Shown here: positions 34,421 through 42,083 of the stretch, one piece after another
Layout: every line of letters begins with the position of its first letter
Position numbering within the stretch: the first letter of the stretch is position 1
From: an uncultured Collinsella sp.
GTDB taxonomy: Bacteria > Actinomycetota > Coriobacteriia > Coriobacteriales > Coriobacteriaceae
Assembly (NCBI GenBank): GCA_958421275.1
Contig: CATZLI010000006.1
Span: 1-64,000 of the forward strand
Reading direction: 5' to 3'
Length of the DNA: 64,000 bases
Position numbers and translations under genes: made by a program
Notes under the pieces: model-generated
Seen by the model: the letters and a program-made list of their open reading frames with translations, nothing else
What the model was told of the DNA's origin: nothing
Databases searched by the model: none

Positions 34421-35198
34421 CGCGCTGCTTGAGCGCTTGGCGGCCCCGCCTGTGCGTGCCACGCAGGAGAGTTACCGCCACGAGCTCAAATATCTCATTA
34501 ACGAGGGCGAGCACGCTGCGCTTGCCTGTCGCATGGCGCCGGTTTTTAAGCTGGACAAGCATGCGCGGGCAGGCGGTTACACTATTCGCAGCCTGTACTT
34601 TGACGACTACTGCAACTCGGCCTACGAGGAAAAAGACGCCGGTATTCTCATGCGCAAAAAGTATCGCGTGCGCATCTATAACGGCAGCAACAAGGTGATT
34701 AAGCTCGAGCGCAAAAAGAAGTACGGCAGCTGGATCTACAAGGAGGACGCGCCGCTCACGCGTGGCGAGTTTGAGCAGATTCTGGCTGGCGACTACGACT
34801 TTTTGCTGAGGAGTCCTTATCCGCTCTGTCGCGAGTTCTACATCGAGTGCATCTGCAATATGATGCGCCCGCGGACCATCGTGGACTATGAGCGCGAGCC
34901 GTGGGTGATGGACGAGGGCACCGTGCGCATTACGTTTGACATGAACGTGCGTGCCGCGGTGGGAAGCTTCGATATCTTTGACGCGACGCTGCCCGTGCTG
35001 CCGGTCCTGGAGCCCGGCAAGCTGGTGATGGAGGTCAAGTTTACGGAGTTTTGCCCACAGCTCGTGCGCGATATGGTGCCGCCGGGCGCGTCTGAACTCA
35101 CGGCGGTCTCCAAGTACTGCCTGTGTTACGAAAAGACCGCCTACCTGCGCGGATTTAATTACTGGGAATCGGATTTTGAGAACCGAGGGGATATTTAG
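34407..35198 (+). CDS. VTC-domain (polyphosphate polymerase-like) protein
   Basis: 263 aa, cytoplasmic. Shows the VTC tunnel-fold pattern: YRHELKYLI, IRSLYFDDY, RVRIYNG, IKLERKKK, VDYEREPW, and a late VMEVKFTE...SKYCLC. In yeast Vtc4 this domain makes polyphosphate from ATP; bacterial members are commonly found next to CotH and DUF4956 genes, but their activity is not settled. ATG 34407 has GGAGG ahead and overlaps the CotH stop by 14 bases. Confidence 0.85.
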   Translation: MRRASALLERLAAPPVRATQESYRHELKYLINEGEHAALACRMAPVFKLDKHARAGGYTIRSLYFDDYCNSAYEEKDAGILMRKKYRVRIYNGSNKVIKLERKKKYGSWIYKEDAPLTRGEFEQILAGDYDFLLRSPYPLCREFYIECICNMMRPRTIVDYEREPWVMDEGTVRITFDMNVRAAVGSFDIFDATLPVLPVLEPGKLVMEVKFTEFCPQLVRDMVPPGASELTAVSKYCLCYEKTAYLRGFNYWESDFENRGDI

Positions 35199-35201
35199 AC
35201 C

Positions 35202-35867
35202 ATGAGCACCAGGGACTTTTTTAAGAACTCCGTTTTGGAGGCGTTTGGCCAGGTCGACCCTGCCAAGATCGGCCTTTCGCTGCTCGTGGCGCTCGCCATG
35301 GGCATCCTGATCTATTACGTGTACAAGCGCTTTTTTACCGGCGTGGTGTATTCGCGCAGCTTTGCCGTGACGCTCGTGGGCATGTGCGTGCTCACCTGCA
35401 TGGTCACGCTCGCGATCTCGACGAACGTGGTCATCTCGCTCGGTATGGTCGGTGCTCTGTCTATTGTCCGCTATCGTACGGCGGTCAAGGACCCGCTCGA
35501 CCTGCTGTATCTGTTTTGGGCTATTACCACGGGCATTACGGCGGGTGCCGGCATGTATGCGCTCGTGGGACTTACGGCGGTGGTGATCGTGGTGATGATT
35601 GCCGGCTTTGCGAGCCACCAAGACAAGGCACGCGTGTACATGATGGTCATCCACTACACGGGCCAGACTACCGGCGATGATATCGTGCGCGCGTTTGGGC
35701 GCACCAAGTTCACCGTCAAGTCCAAGACCATGCGCGGCGACAAGGTCGAGATGGCCGTCGAGGTGTTCTCTGACGGTGTGGATATGCCCTATGCCGACGC
35801 CATTCGCGCGCTCGATGGCGTTGAGGACCTGACGTTGATCCAATACAACGGCGAGTACCACGGGTAG
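35202..35867 (+). CDS. DUF4956 membrane protein
   Basis: 221 aa. Four hydrophobic segments in the first 130 residues (GLSLLVALAMGILIYYV, FAVTLVGMCVLTCMVTLAI, a family-typical GALSIVRYRTAVKDPLDLLYLFWAI, and ALVGLTAVVIVVMIAGFA) followed by a soluble alpha/beta tail. The A-L-S-I-V-R-x-R-x-x-V-K-D-P block is the DUF4956 signature. Starts three bases after the VTC gene. Function not established; the constant pairing with VTC suggests a membrane partner. Confidence 0.85.
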   Translation: MSTRDFFKNSVLEAFGQVDPAKIGLSLLVALAMGILIYYVYKRFFTGVVYSRSFAVTLVGMCVLTCMVTLAISTNVVISLGMVGALSIVRYRTAVKDPLDLLYLFWAITTGITAGAGMYALVGLTAVVIVVMIAGFASHQDKARVYMMVIHYTGQTTGDDIVRAFGRTKFTVKSKTMRGDKVEMAVEVFSDGVDMPYADAIRALDGVEDLTLIQYNGEYHG

Positions 35868-36076
35868 GACCCTAGCGAGCAGATTGTATAAAGAGGGGCG
35901 CTTCTGGTCGAGCATACGTTAGCGAGCGGGTAGCTGCCGTGGCGAGGTGCCACGAAAGAGGAGCGACGCGTACTTCATGTACGCGAGCGACGGTTTGAGC
36001 GGCAGATCGCCCGGCAGATGCCCGCGCAGCGTCGAGCAGTCCGGCGTTCGTTAGAACGCCGGAACGAACAGGTATC
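35868..36076. other. Structured intergenic region after the Pel superoperon
   Basis: No gene. It contains several self-complementary parts: GCGTAC-TTCAT-GTACGC near 35970, CTGCCG with CGGCAG framing about 80 bases, and a perfect CCGGCGTTC-GTTA-GAACGCCGG hairpin (about 36041-36062) that probably terminates the upstream transcript although no T-run follows. Confidence 0.5.
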
Positions 36077-36080
36077 ATGG

Positions 36081-36094
36081 TGAAAGCGATTTCA
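36081..36094. promoter_or_regulatory. Operator site for the LacI-family repressor (own gene)
   Basis: TGAAAGCGATTTCA, the same pattern (TGAAAnCGATTnCA) as the two sites at 37179 and 37205. It lies just upstream of the repressor start, indicating autoregulation, and supports the start at 36110 rather than 36077. Confidence 0.75.
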
Positions 36095-36109
36095 ATGACA
36101 GGGGTGCTC

Positions 36110-37090
36110 GTGGTAAAGATGAAAGATGTGGCCGAGCTGGCTGGCGTTTCGAGCGCCGCCGTCTCGCGCTACCTCAACGGTGGATATATCTCGGCGGACA
36201 AGGCCGAGCGCATTAAGCAGGCAATCGAGTTGACCGGATACGTGCGATCCAGCCAGGCTCGCGCGCTGCGCACCGGTTCCACCAAGCTCATCGGCGTCAT
36301 CGTGCCTAAGATCAACTCGGAATCCGTTAGCCGCATTACCGCTGGCATTGGCCAGGTGCTCGGTCGCCGTGGCTACCAGATGTTGCTTGCCAATACCGAT
36401 AACGTTGCCAATCGCGAGCTCGAATACCTCGATTTATTCCAAAACCACCCGGTCGATGGCATTGTGCTGGTGGCAACCATGATCACCGACGAGCACCGTC
36501 GCGCGATTGAGTCGTGCCGCGTGCCCATTGTGTTGATCGGCCAACATGTCGAGGGCGCGGCGTGCGTCTATCACGACGACTATGAGGCTGCCTTTGAGCT
36601 CGGCCGTGCGCTTGCGGGTCGGGTGGATGGCAAGATCGCCTACATCGGAGTTACCGAAGAGGACCGAGCGGCCGGTTATGACCGCCGTCGCGGTTTTGAG
36701 GCCGGCTTGCGCGCCGCGGGCGCGGTGCTTGATCCGAGCCGGATTCGCCAGGGGTCCTTTACACTCGACTCGGGCTATCGCGCTGCGCGCGAGCTGCTTG
36801 CCGATGCCCCCGATGTTTCGTTTATCGCCTGCGCGACCGACACCATGGCGGCGGGCGCGCTGCGTGCTATCGATGAGGTTCGCGGCATGGGCGAGGGCAT
36901 ACACCGCGTGAGCGGTTTTGGCGACAACGCGTTTTTGCGCGCGCTGACGGGCGGCATTCCCACCGTGCATTATGGCTACCTGACCAGTGGCGTCGAGGCG
37001 ACCAATATGTTGCTCAACACGCTCGATGGCGTGGAGGGGGAGAGCGGTCTCAAGACACTCAAGCTCGGCCATCAGCTTATGAATGTCTAG
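36110..37090 (+). CDS. scrR: LacI-family repressor of sucrose use (ScrR-like)
   Basis: 326 aa. N-terminal LacI HTH (MKDVAELAGVSSAAVSRYLNGG) followed by a periplasmic-binding-protein-like effector domain (LIGVIVPKINSESVSRITAGI ... SGFGDNAFLRALTGGIPTV). GTG 36110 has AGGGG five bases ahead; earlier in-frame ATGs would place an operator inside the coding region. It stands directly before a sucrose-type PTS gene and hydrolase and shares its operator motif with them, so it likely represses both until sucrose or sucrose-6-phosphate is present. Confidence 0.85.
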   Translation: MVKMKDVAELAGVSSAAVSRYLNGGYISADKAERIKQAIELTGYVRSSQARALRTGSTKLIGVIVPKINSESVSRITAGIGQVLGRRGYQMLLANTDNVANRELEYLDLFQNHPVDGIVLVATMITDEHRRAIESCRVPIVLIGQHVEGAACVYHDDYEAAFELGRALAGRVDGKIAYIGVTEEDRAAGYDRRRGFEAGLRAAGAVLDPSRIRQGSFTLDSGYRAARELLADAPDVSFIACATDTMAAGALRAIDEVRGMGEGIHRVSGFGDNAFLRALTGGIPTVHYGYLTSGVEATNMLLNTLDGVEGESGLKTLKLGHQLMNV

Positions 37091-37178
37091 GTCTTGGGCA
37101 CGTCTGCCTGCCTCTGAGTCGCCTGGTTTTTCCGTAAAACTACCATTCGCCGGCTTTTTCCTACCGTTTACCGCTATA

Positions 37179-37218
37179 TGAAAACGATTGCAGACATATG
37201 AAACTGAAATCGATTACA
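37179..37218. promoter_or_regulatory. Tandem LacI-type operators before the sucrose PTS gene
   Basis: TGAAAACGATTGCA (37179-37192) and TGAAATCGATTACA (37205-37218), 26 bases apart centre to centre, each a CG-centred LacI-family half-palindrome. TATATG at 37175-37180 may be the -10 box, so binding would block the promoter. Confidence 0.8.
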
Positions 37219-37274
37219 GTGTAAGTGTCAAAGATGGCCGGGTGCAAATGCGCCCGTTGGAGGAAAGGGAAGTC

Positions 37275-38675
37275 ATGGACTACCGCAAATCAGCCCAAGA
37301 GGTGCTCGACAACATCGGTGGCGCCGACAACGTTGTTTCGGCCGCGCACTGCGCCACTCGCCTGCGCCTGGTGATTGCCGATAACACTAAGGTTAACAAG
37401 GAGGCCATCGAGAATGTCGATGGCGCTAAGGGCGTCTTTGAGGCCCAGGGCCAGCTGCAGATTATTTTTGGCACCGGCACCGTCAACAAGGTCTACGAGG
37501 AGTTCATCGCGCTCAGTGGCGTCGAGGCTGCCACCAAGGCCGAGGTCAAGGAGGCCGCGGCGCAGCAGCAGAACATCTTTATGCGTGCCATTAAGGTGCT
37601 CGGCGACGTCTTTGTCCCTATCATCCCTGCCATCGTGGCTTCGGGCCTGCTGCTGGGCATTATGAGCGCCCTCAACTTTATGGCCTCCAACGGCTTTATC
37701 GCGCTCGACACCAATAACTTTATCTATAAGATCGCCGACCTGGTCTCGGGAACGTCCTTTGGCATTCTGCAGATCCTGATCGGCTACTCCGCCGCCAAGG
37801 CCTTTGGCGCCAACCCGTACCTGGGTGCTGTCGTCGGCGGTGCGTTCATCAACTCCTCGCTGCAGAGCGCCTACACGGTTGCCTCCGAGGGCGTTCAGAC
37901 CATGGTCACCGTCATCCCCGGCGTGTACAGCTTTGAGTGGGTCGGCTATCAGGGCCACGTGATCCCCATCGTTATCGCCTGCGCCATTCTGGCCTTCCTC
38001 GAGAAGCGCCTGCACAAGATCGTTCCCGAGATGTTCGACCTCTTTGTGACCCCGCTCGTCTCGGTGTTCGTGACCGTGCTCGTGACGCTCGTTGCCGTCG
38101 GCCCCATCTTTGTCTGGGCCGAGAACGCCATCCTCGGTCTGATCCAGGCCCTGCTGGCCCTGCCCTTCGGCATCGGTTCCTTTATCGTCGGCCTGTTCTA
38201 TGCCCCCACGGTCGTTACCGGTATCCACCAGATGTACACCGCCATCGACCTGGGTCAGCTCGCCCAGTACGGTGTGACCTACTGGCTGCCCATCGCCAGC
38301 GCTGCCAACATCGCTCAGGGTGGCGCCGCGCTTGCCGTTGCCTTTAAGACCCGCGATGCCAAGATCAAGGGTTTGGCACTTCCTTCGGCCCTGTCCGCCT
38401 TCATGGGTATTACCGAGCCGGCCATCTTTGGTGTGAACCTGCGCTTCTTTAAGCCCTTCATCGCCGGCTGCATCGGCGGCGGTTGCGGCGCCCTGGTCTG
38501 CGCGCTCACCTCGCTTGCCGCTTCCGGTACGGGCGTTACGGGTATCTTCGGTATCCTGCTGTGCCTGGCCCAGCCCGTGCAGTACGCGATCATGTTTGCG
38601 GTCGCCGCGCTGGTTTCCTTTGGCGTCTCGTTTGTCCTGTACAAGGACGAGCCCAAGGCTTCCGAGCAGGCCTAA
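37275..38675 (+). CDS. scrA: PTS sucrose-type transporter, EIIBC
   Basis: 466 aa. EIIB domain at 1-90 with the phosphorylated cysteine in AAHCATRLRL, then an EIIC domain of about ten membrane segments with the GITEPAIFGVNLR motif. It imports and phosphorylates a disaccharide; sucrose is inferred from the following GH32 gene and the repressor. No EIIA domain is present, so a separate EIIA must supply phosphate. ATG 37275 (AAAGGGA upstream) is preferred to the longer frame from 37188, which would run through an operator. Confidence 0.88.
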   Translation: MDYRKSAQEVLDNIGGADNVVSAAHCATRLRLVIADNTKVNKEAIENVDGAKGVFEAQGQLQIIFGTGTVNKVYEEFIALSGVEAATKAEVKEAAAQQQNIFMRAIKVLGDVFVPIIPAIVASGLLLGIMSALNFMASNGFIALDTNNFIYKIADLVSGTSFGILQILIGYSAAKAFGANPYLGAVVGGAFINSSLQSAYTVASEGVQTMVTVIPGVYSFEWVGYQGHVIPIVIACAILAFLEKRLHKIVPEMFDLFVTPLVSVFVTVLVTLVAVGPIFVWAENAILGLIQALLALPFGIGSFIVGLFYAPTVVTGIHQMYTAIDLGQLAQYGVTYWLPIASAANIAQGGAALAVAFKTRDAKIKGLALPSALSAFMGITEPAIFGVNLRFFKPFIAGCIGGGCGALVCALTSLAASGTGVTGIFGILLCLAQPVQYAIMFAVAALVSFGVSFVLYKDEPKASEQA

Positions 38676-38781
38676 GAGCTTTTGATTGAAGGGTGCCCGC
38701 GGGTTGTATGCTCGCGGGCGTTTCCCGTATCTGGTGTCGATCTCTGGCGCCTTGTTACTTTCGATCCGTTAGGACTTTGAT

Positions 38782-40323
38782 ATGTCTAATGCACTTGGCC
38801 GCGACCTTGCAAAGCTGGTCGCCGCTGTTGACGCTGCCGCCTCTGAGTGCGGCCATGGCGCGTATGGCCAGCGCTTCCATATTATGCCGCCGGCGGGCTG
38901 GCTCAACGACCCCAACGGTCTTTGCCAGGCAGGCGGCGTGTTCCATGCCTATTTTCAGTATGCGCCGTTTGATGTCGAGGGCGGCGTTAAGGTCTGGGGC
39001 CATGCGACGAGTCGCGATCTTATGACGTGGGATTACGTTGGCGCCCCACTGCTGCCCGACGAGCCGTTCGATTGCCATGGTGTGTATTCGGGCTCCGCGC
39101 TTGCCGAAGACGGTTGCATTCGCGTGCTCTATACGGGCAACGTTAAGCTTTCCGATGCTGACGGTACGTACGACTACGTCAATACTGGCCGCCGCGCCGA
39201 TACCGTCTATGTGGAGAGCGTTGATGGCCTTACCGGTCGGGAGTTCAACCAAAAGCGCGTGGTGCTGGCGTCCGAGGATTATCCTGAGGATTTGACCTGC
39301 CACGTGCGCGATCCCAAGGTGTGGCGTGACGCGGACGGGCGTTATCACATGGTGCTGGGCGCGCGTCGTCGCGTGGATGGGCCGCATGTCGATAGTCGAT
39401 TTTGCGCTATGCACGGCGAGGGCGCCGGTCGCGATGTGGGCGAGATCTTGGTGTATGGCTCGGCCGATATGCTGAGCTGGGTGCTCGAGAGCCGTGTGTC
39501 TACGCCCGAGCGTTTTGGCTTTATGTGGGAATGCCCGGGGTATATCGAGTTCGCGTCGGACAGCGGTGCACAGGCTAAGTATCTCTCGTTCTCGCCGCAG
39601 GGGCTTGAGGGCGGTCGTTGGGACCGCGGCAATGTGTACGCCGCGGGCTACATGCCTGTAACGGGCGACATTACGGGTGGCAATGACGCTTGTGAGCTGG
39701 GCGAGTTCCGCCTGTGGGATGCCGGTTTTGACTTCTATGCTCCGCAGGAGTTTACGTCCGAGGACGGTCGCCACATTCTGATCGGCTGGATGGGCATGCC
39801 CGATGAGCCGACCTATGGCAACGACCCCACTGTGGTGTGCGGCTGGCAGCACTGTATGACGGTGCCGCGTGAGCTTACAGCCGGTGCCGACGGCGTGGTG
39901 CTGCAGCAGCCGGCGCGCGAGATCGAGCACCATTATGCCTCGGTGTGTGTGGGGGAGGGCTCGTTGGAGGTTGCCGGCGATACCTGCTTTGACGTTGTTG
40001 TCGACGGTGTCGACGGCGCGTTTACCGCGATCGTTGATGGCGAGCTAAGGCTGGCGTTTATGCCTGCCGAGGGCGAACTGACCTCGCGCTTTGAGATGCG
40101 ATTTACCGATGAGGGCCGCGCTTCTGCCGGCTGCGGTCGTACCGTGCGTTGGGAGCCCGTCGACGAGGTTCGTAACGTGCGCATTGTCGGCGATGTTTCG
40201 TCGGTTGAGGTTTTTGTGAATGATGGCGTGCTCGTGTTTTCGACGCGCATCTATCCCGAGGCCTATGGCGTGACCGTTGATGCTCCGGGCGCGAACGTGA
40301 CCTATCACACGCTCAGCATCTAG
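38782..40323 (+). CDS. scrB: Sucrose-6-phosphate hydrolase, GH32
   Basis: 513 aa. Seen in order: the nucleophile motif WLNDPNG, a transition-state RDP motif (CHVRDPKVW) and the acid/base glutamate in MWECPGY, then a C-terminal beta-sandwich. These are the GH32 catalytic signatures. It should split sucrose-6-phosphate delivered by the PTS into glucose-6-phosphate and fructose. ATG 38782; 106 bases after the PTS gene, so probably the same operon. Intracellular (no signal peptide). Confidence 0.92.
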   Translation: MSNALGRDLAKLVAAVDAAASECGHGAYGQRFHIMPPAGWLNDPNGLCQAGGVFHAYFQYAPFDVEGGVKVWGHATSRDLMTWDYVGAPLLPDEPFDCHGVYSGSALAEDGCIRVLYTGNVKLSDADGTYDYVNTGRRADTVYVESVDGLTGREFNQKRVVLASEDYPEDLTCHVRDPKVWRDADGRYHMVLGARRRVDGPHVDSRFCAMHGEGAGRDVGEILVYGSADMLSWVLESRVSTPERFGFMWECPGYIEFASDSGAQAKYLSFSPQGLEGGRWDRGNVYAAGYMPVTGDITGGNDACELGEFRLWDAGFDFYAPQEFTSEDGRHILIGWMGMPDEPTYGNDPTVVCGWQHCMTVPRELTAGADGVVLQQPAREIEHHYASVCVGEGSLEVAGDTCFDVVVDGVDGAFTAIVDGELRLAFMPAEGELTSRFEMRFTDEGRASAGCGRTVRWEPVDEVRNVRIVGDVSSVEVFVNDGVLVFSTRIYPEAYGVTVDAPGANVTYHTLSI

Positions 40324-40361
40324 GCGATTGGTCGCCTGTCGGCGCTATACTGCAGCCGTTG

Positions 40362-40400
40362 CCCACGATGCGGGGAACATCCGCATCGTGGGTTTTTGCT
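40362..40400 (+). terminator. Terminator of the sucrose operon
   Basis: CCCACGATGCGG (40362-40373) pairs perfectly with CCGCATCGTGGG (40381-40392), followed by TTTTTGCTT. A strong intrinsic terminator only 28 bases ahead of the next start codon; TATACT at 40346-40351 upstream of it might be a -10 box. Confidence 0.9.
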
Positions 40401-40419
40401 TGTGAAGGGACGGTGCCGC

Positions 40420-41412
40420 GTGGACGTGCAACAGCTAGAAGAGGCTTGGGCTTTGAGGGCCGGCGCGCGTGAGGCGCAGTTGTTTGCGGTCCCGCATGTG
40501 CCGGCATGGCTGTCGCAGCTGGGGATTGTGCGTCCCGGTGACCGCCTGGTGGCCTTTGCGGACGACTTTGTCGATGCGTTTGCGAGCGGCTTTGATTGCT
40601 GCGATGTCGCGCTGGTGGGCTCGTCGTCCGCCGAGGCGTTTGCCGCTGCGTCCGAGGGCTTTGATGCTTCGTTTGATGCCGAGGGGCCGCACCTGTGGTG
40701 GTTCGTCAACTCCATCGGCGGGTTTGGTCTGCGTGTGCCCGATCTGCGTGCGCTGGGTCGGGCGGCGCGTGAGGCCCATGCGCTGCTGGTTGTTGACAAC
40801 ACCGTGGCGTCGGCTTTTGGCTGCGATCCGCTGCGGCTGGGTGCCGTGCTGTCGCTCGAGGCGCTCGACCGCGTGTGCGCTGGCAAGGCTCCGCGCAAGT
40901 TGGTTGCCGTATCGGTCGCGCGCTCGCAGCTCAAGCGCCATCGTGTGGATGCTGCTGCCGAGTGCGCGCATGCCCTGCTTGAGGGCTGTGGCTTGGCCAA
41001 GCTTGATATGCCTGCTGACGAGGCCGGTGTGCTGGAGCGCGGGCTGGACTCGCTTGATACCCGCATGCAGGCGCATTTCGACCGCGCCCGTGCGCTGGCC
41101 GAGTACTTGGCTGCGAATGAGATGGTGCGCAACGTGCGCTATCCCGGGCTGAGCTCGCATCCCGACCATGCGGTTGCAACGGGAATCCTCGAGCACGGCT
41201 TTGGTCCGGCAGTTGAATTTGACCTTATCGAGCGTAGCGCGGGCGAGCTGTTCGACGCTTTGCCGGGGGAGTTTCGCACATCGCCCGCCGGCGGCGCAAC
41301 GACGCGCCTTTCGGCCCCACGCGGCAGGCAGGGGAGCACCATCCGCCTCTTCGCCGGTACCGACGATCCCTTGATCGTGGCCGCCACCCTAGATAATGCC
41401 CTCCGCAACTAG
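40420..41412 (+). CDS. Degenerate Cys/Met-metabolism PLP-fold protein without the PLP lysine
   Basis: 330 aa from GTG 40420 (AAGGGA upstream). The fold of cystathionine gamma-synthase/O-acetylhomoserine sulfhydrylase is recognisable: VVDNTVASAFGCDPLRLGA equals the VDNTFxSPxxxxPLxLGA block, and LDSLDTRMQAHFDRARALAEYL the R-G-L-x-T-L-x-x-R stretch. Where active enzymes have S-x-T-K-Y, this protein has ALDRV, so the PLP-binding lysine is replaced by Arg151, and the E-S-P-x-N-P block is VNSIGG. It is therefore probably catalytically dead as a PLP enzyme. It starts right behind the sucrose terminator. Could be a regulator, a scaffold or a decaying paralogue; its intact frame argues against simple decay. 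Confidence 0.65.
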   Translation: MDVQQLEEAWALRAGAREAQLFAVPHVPAWLSQLGIVRPGDRLVAFADDFVDAFASGFDCCDVALVGSSSAEAFAAASEGFDASFDAEGPHLWWFVNSIGGFGLRVPDLRALGRAAREAHALLVVDNTVASAFGCDPLRLGAVLSLEALDRVCAGKAPRKLVAVSVARSQLKRHRVDAAAECAHALLEGCGLAKLDMPADEAGVLERGLDSLDTRMQAHFDRARALAEYLAANEMVRNVRYPGLSSHPDHAVATGILEHGFGPAVEFDLIERSAGELFDALPGEFRTSPAGGATTRLSAPRGRQGSTIRLFAGTDDPLIVAATLDNALRN

Positions 41413-41430
41413 CTAAATCATCCTCAACTC

Positions 41431-41505
41431 CATAAGTTGCGGTGAAATATGGATTGATTTACGGCTTTAACCGCATAAACAGTCCCTATTTCACCGCAAC
41501 TTATG
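41431..41505. repeat. Palindromic repeat element, short relative (75 bp)
   Basis: Perfect 19-bp inverted ends CATAAGTTGCGGTGAAATA (41431-41449) and its complement (41487-41505). The inner GCGGTGAAA resembles the ends of the three longer elements at 22514, 24365 and 24502. Sits between two convergent genes, where it may also terminate transcription. Confidence 0.75.
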
Positions 41506-41545
41506 AGAAGGGATTGGGTAGCTAAAAAGTCCCGTCCCAAATTGG

Positions 41546-41899
41546 CTACTCTTTGATGCTGGCGATGAGGGCGTTGGCCTTTGCGGCAATTACTTGGTTG
41601 ATGTCGGTCTGCAGCTCCTCGTAGACCGCTATGGCTCGTTCGCCGGCGGGGGTGAGGGTGGATCCGCGGGCGCCGTCGCGCTCGATGAGCTTGCAGCCCA
41701 GCTGGCCTTCGGCCTCGTTTACAATGCGCCAGGCCTTGGAATACGCCATGCCCATGCTCTTGGCGGCGCGGTTGAGCGAGTGCTCGCGGGCGATACCCTG
41801 CAGCAGCAAGACACAGCCGTGTCCAAACACGCCCGGCAGCTCTTTGTCGAACGCTTGAATGACCAACTTTGCCGTCGTCTTGTACTCCATGTGCTCCAC
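41546..41899 (-). CDS. ModE/LysR-type winged-helix regulator
   Basis: 117 aa, a single winged-helix domain. The stretch LLLQGIAREHSLNRAAKSMGMAYSKAWRIVNEAEGQLGCKLIERDGARGSTLTPAGERAI is the ModE N-terminal pattern (helix-turn-helix with S-x-x-x-A-A-x-x-x-x-x-S-Y/S-x-x-A-W). No molybdate-binding (MopI-like) domain is present, so it senses something else or acts as a simple DNA binder. Starts at GTG 41899 or ATG 41890; divergent from guaB. Confidence 0.75.
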   Translation of the reverse strand: MEHMEYKTTAKLVIQAFDKELPGVFGHGCVLLLQGIAREHSLNRAAKSMGMAYSKAWRIVNEAEGQLGCKLIERDGARGSTLTPAGERAIAVYEELQTDINQVIAAKANALIASIKE

Positions 41900-41975
41900 G
41901 TCTTCCCGCTAAAGTGTTTGCTGGGCAAACGCAAAGCCTGCGTCAAACCCTCGTGTGCTCTTCTTAAATCATGCA

Positions 41976-42004
41976 TTGTAGCAGTCAAAGTGCGTTAAGA
42001 TACT
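41976..42004 (+). promoter_or_regulatory. Putative promoter of guaB
   Basis: TTGTAG (41976-41981), 17-base spacer, GATACT (41999-42004). An 80-base leader follows; I see no purine riboswitch core in it. Confidence 0.55.
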
Positions 42005-42083
42005 TCCCCAGTATTGGGCGCCCAAGGTTGGGCTGGGTCCTACGAGGCCTGCAGCCGACCGGTCGCATGGAAAAAGGAGAAAC

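Noticed and set aside
42005..42083. Purine riboswitch before guaB
   Set aside because: No three-way junction core and no terminator in the leader.
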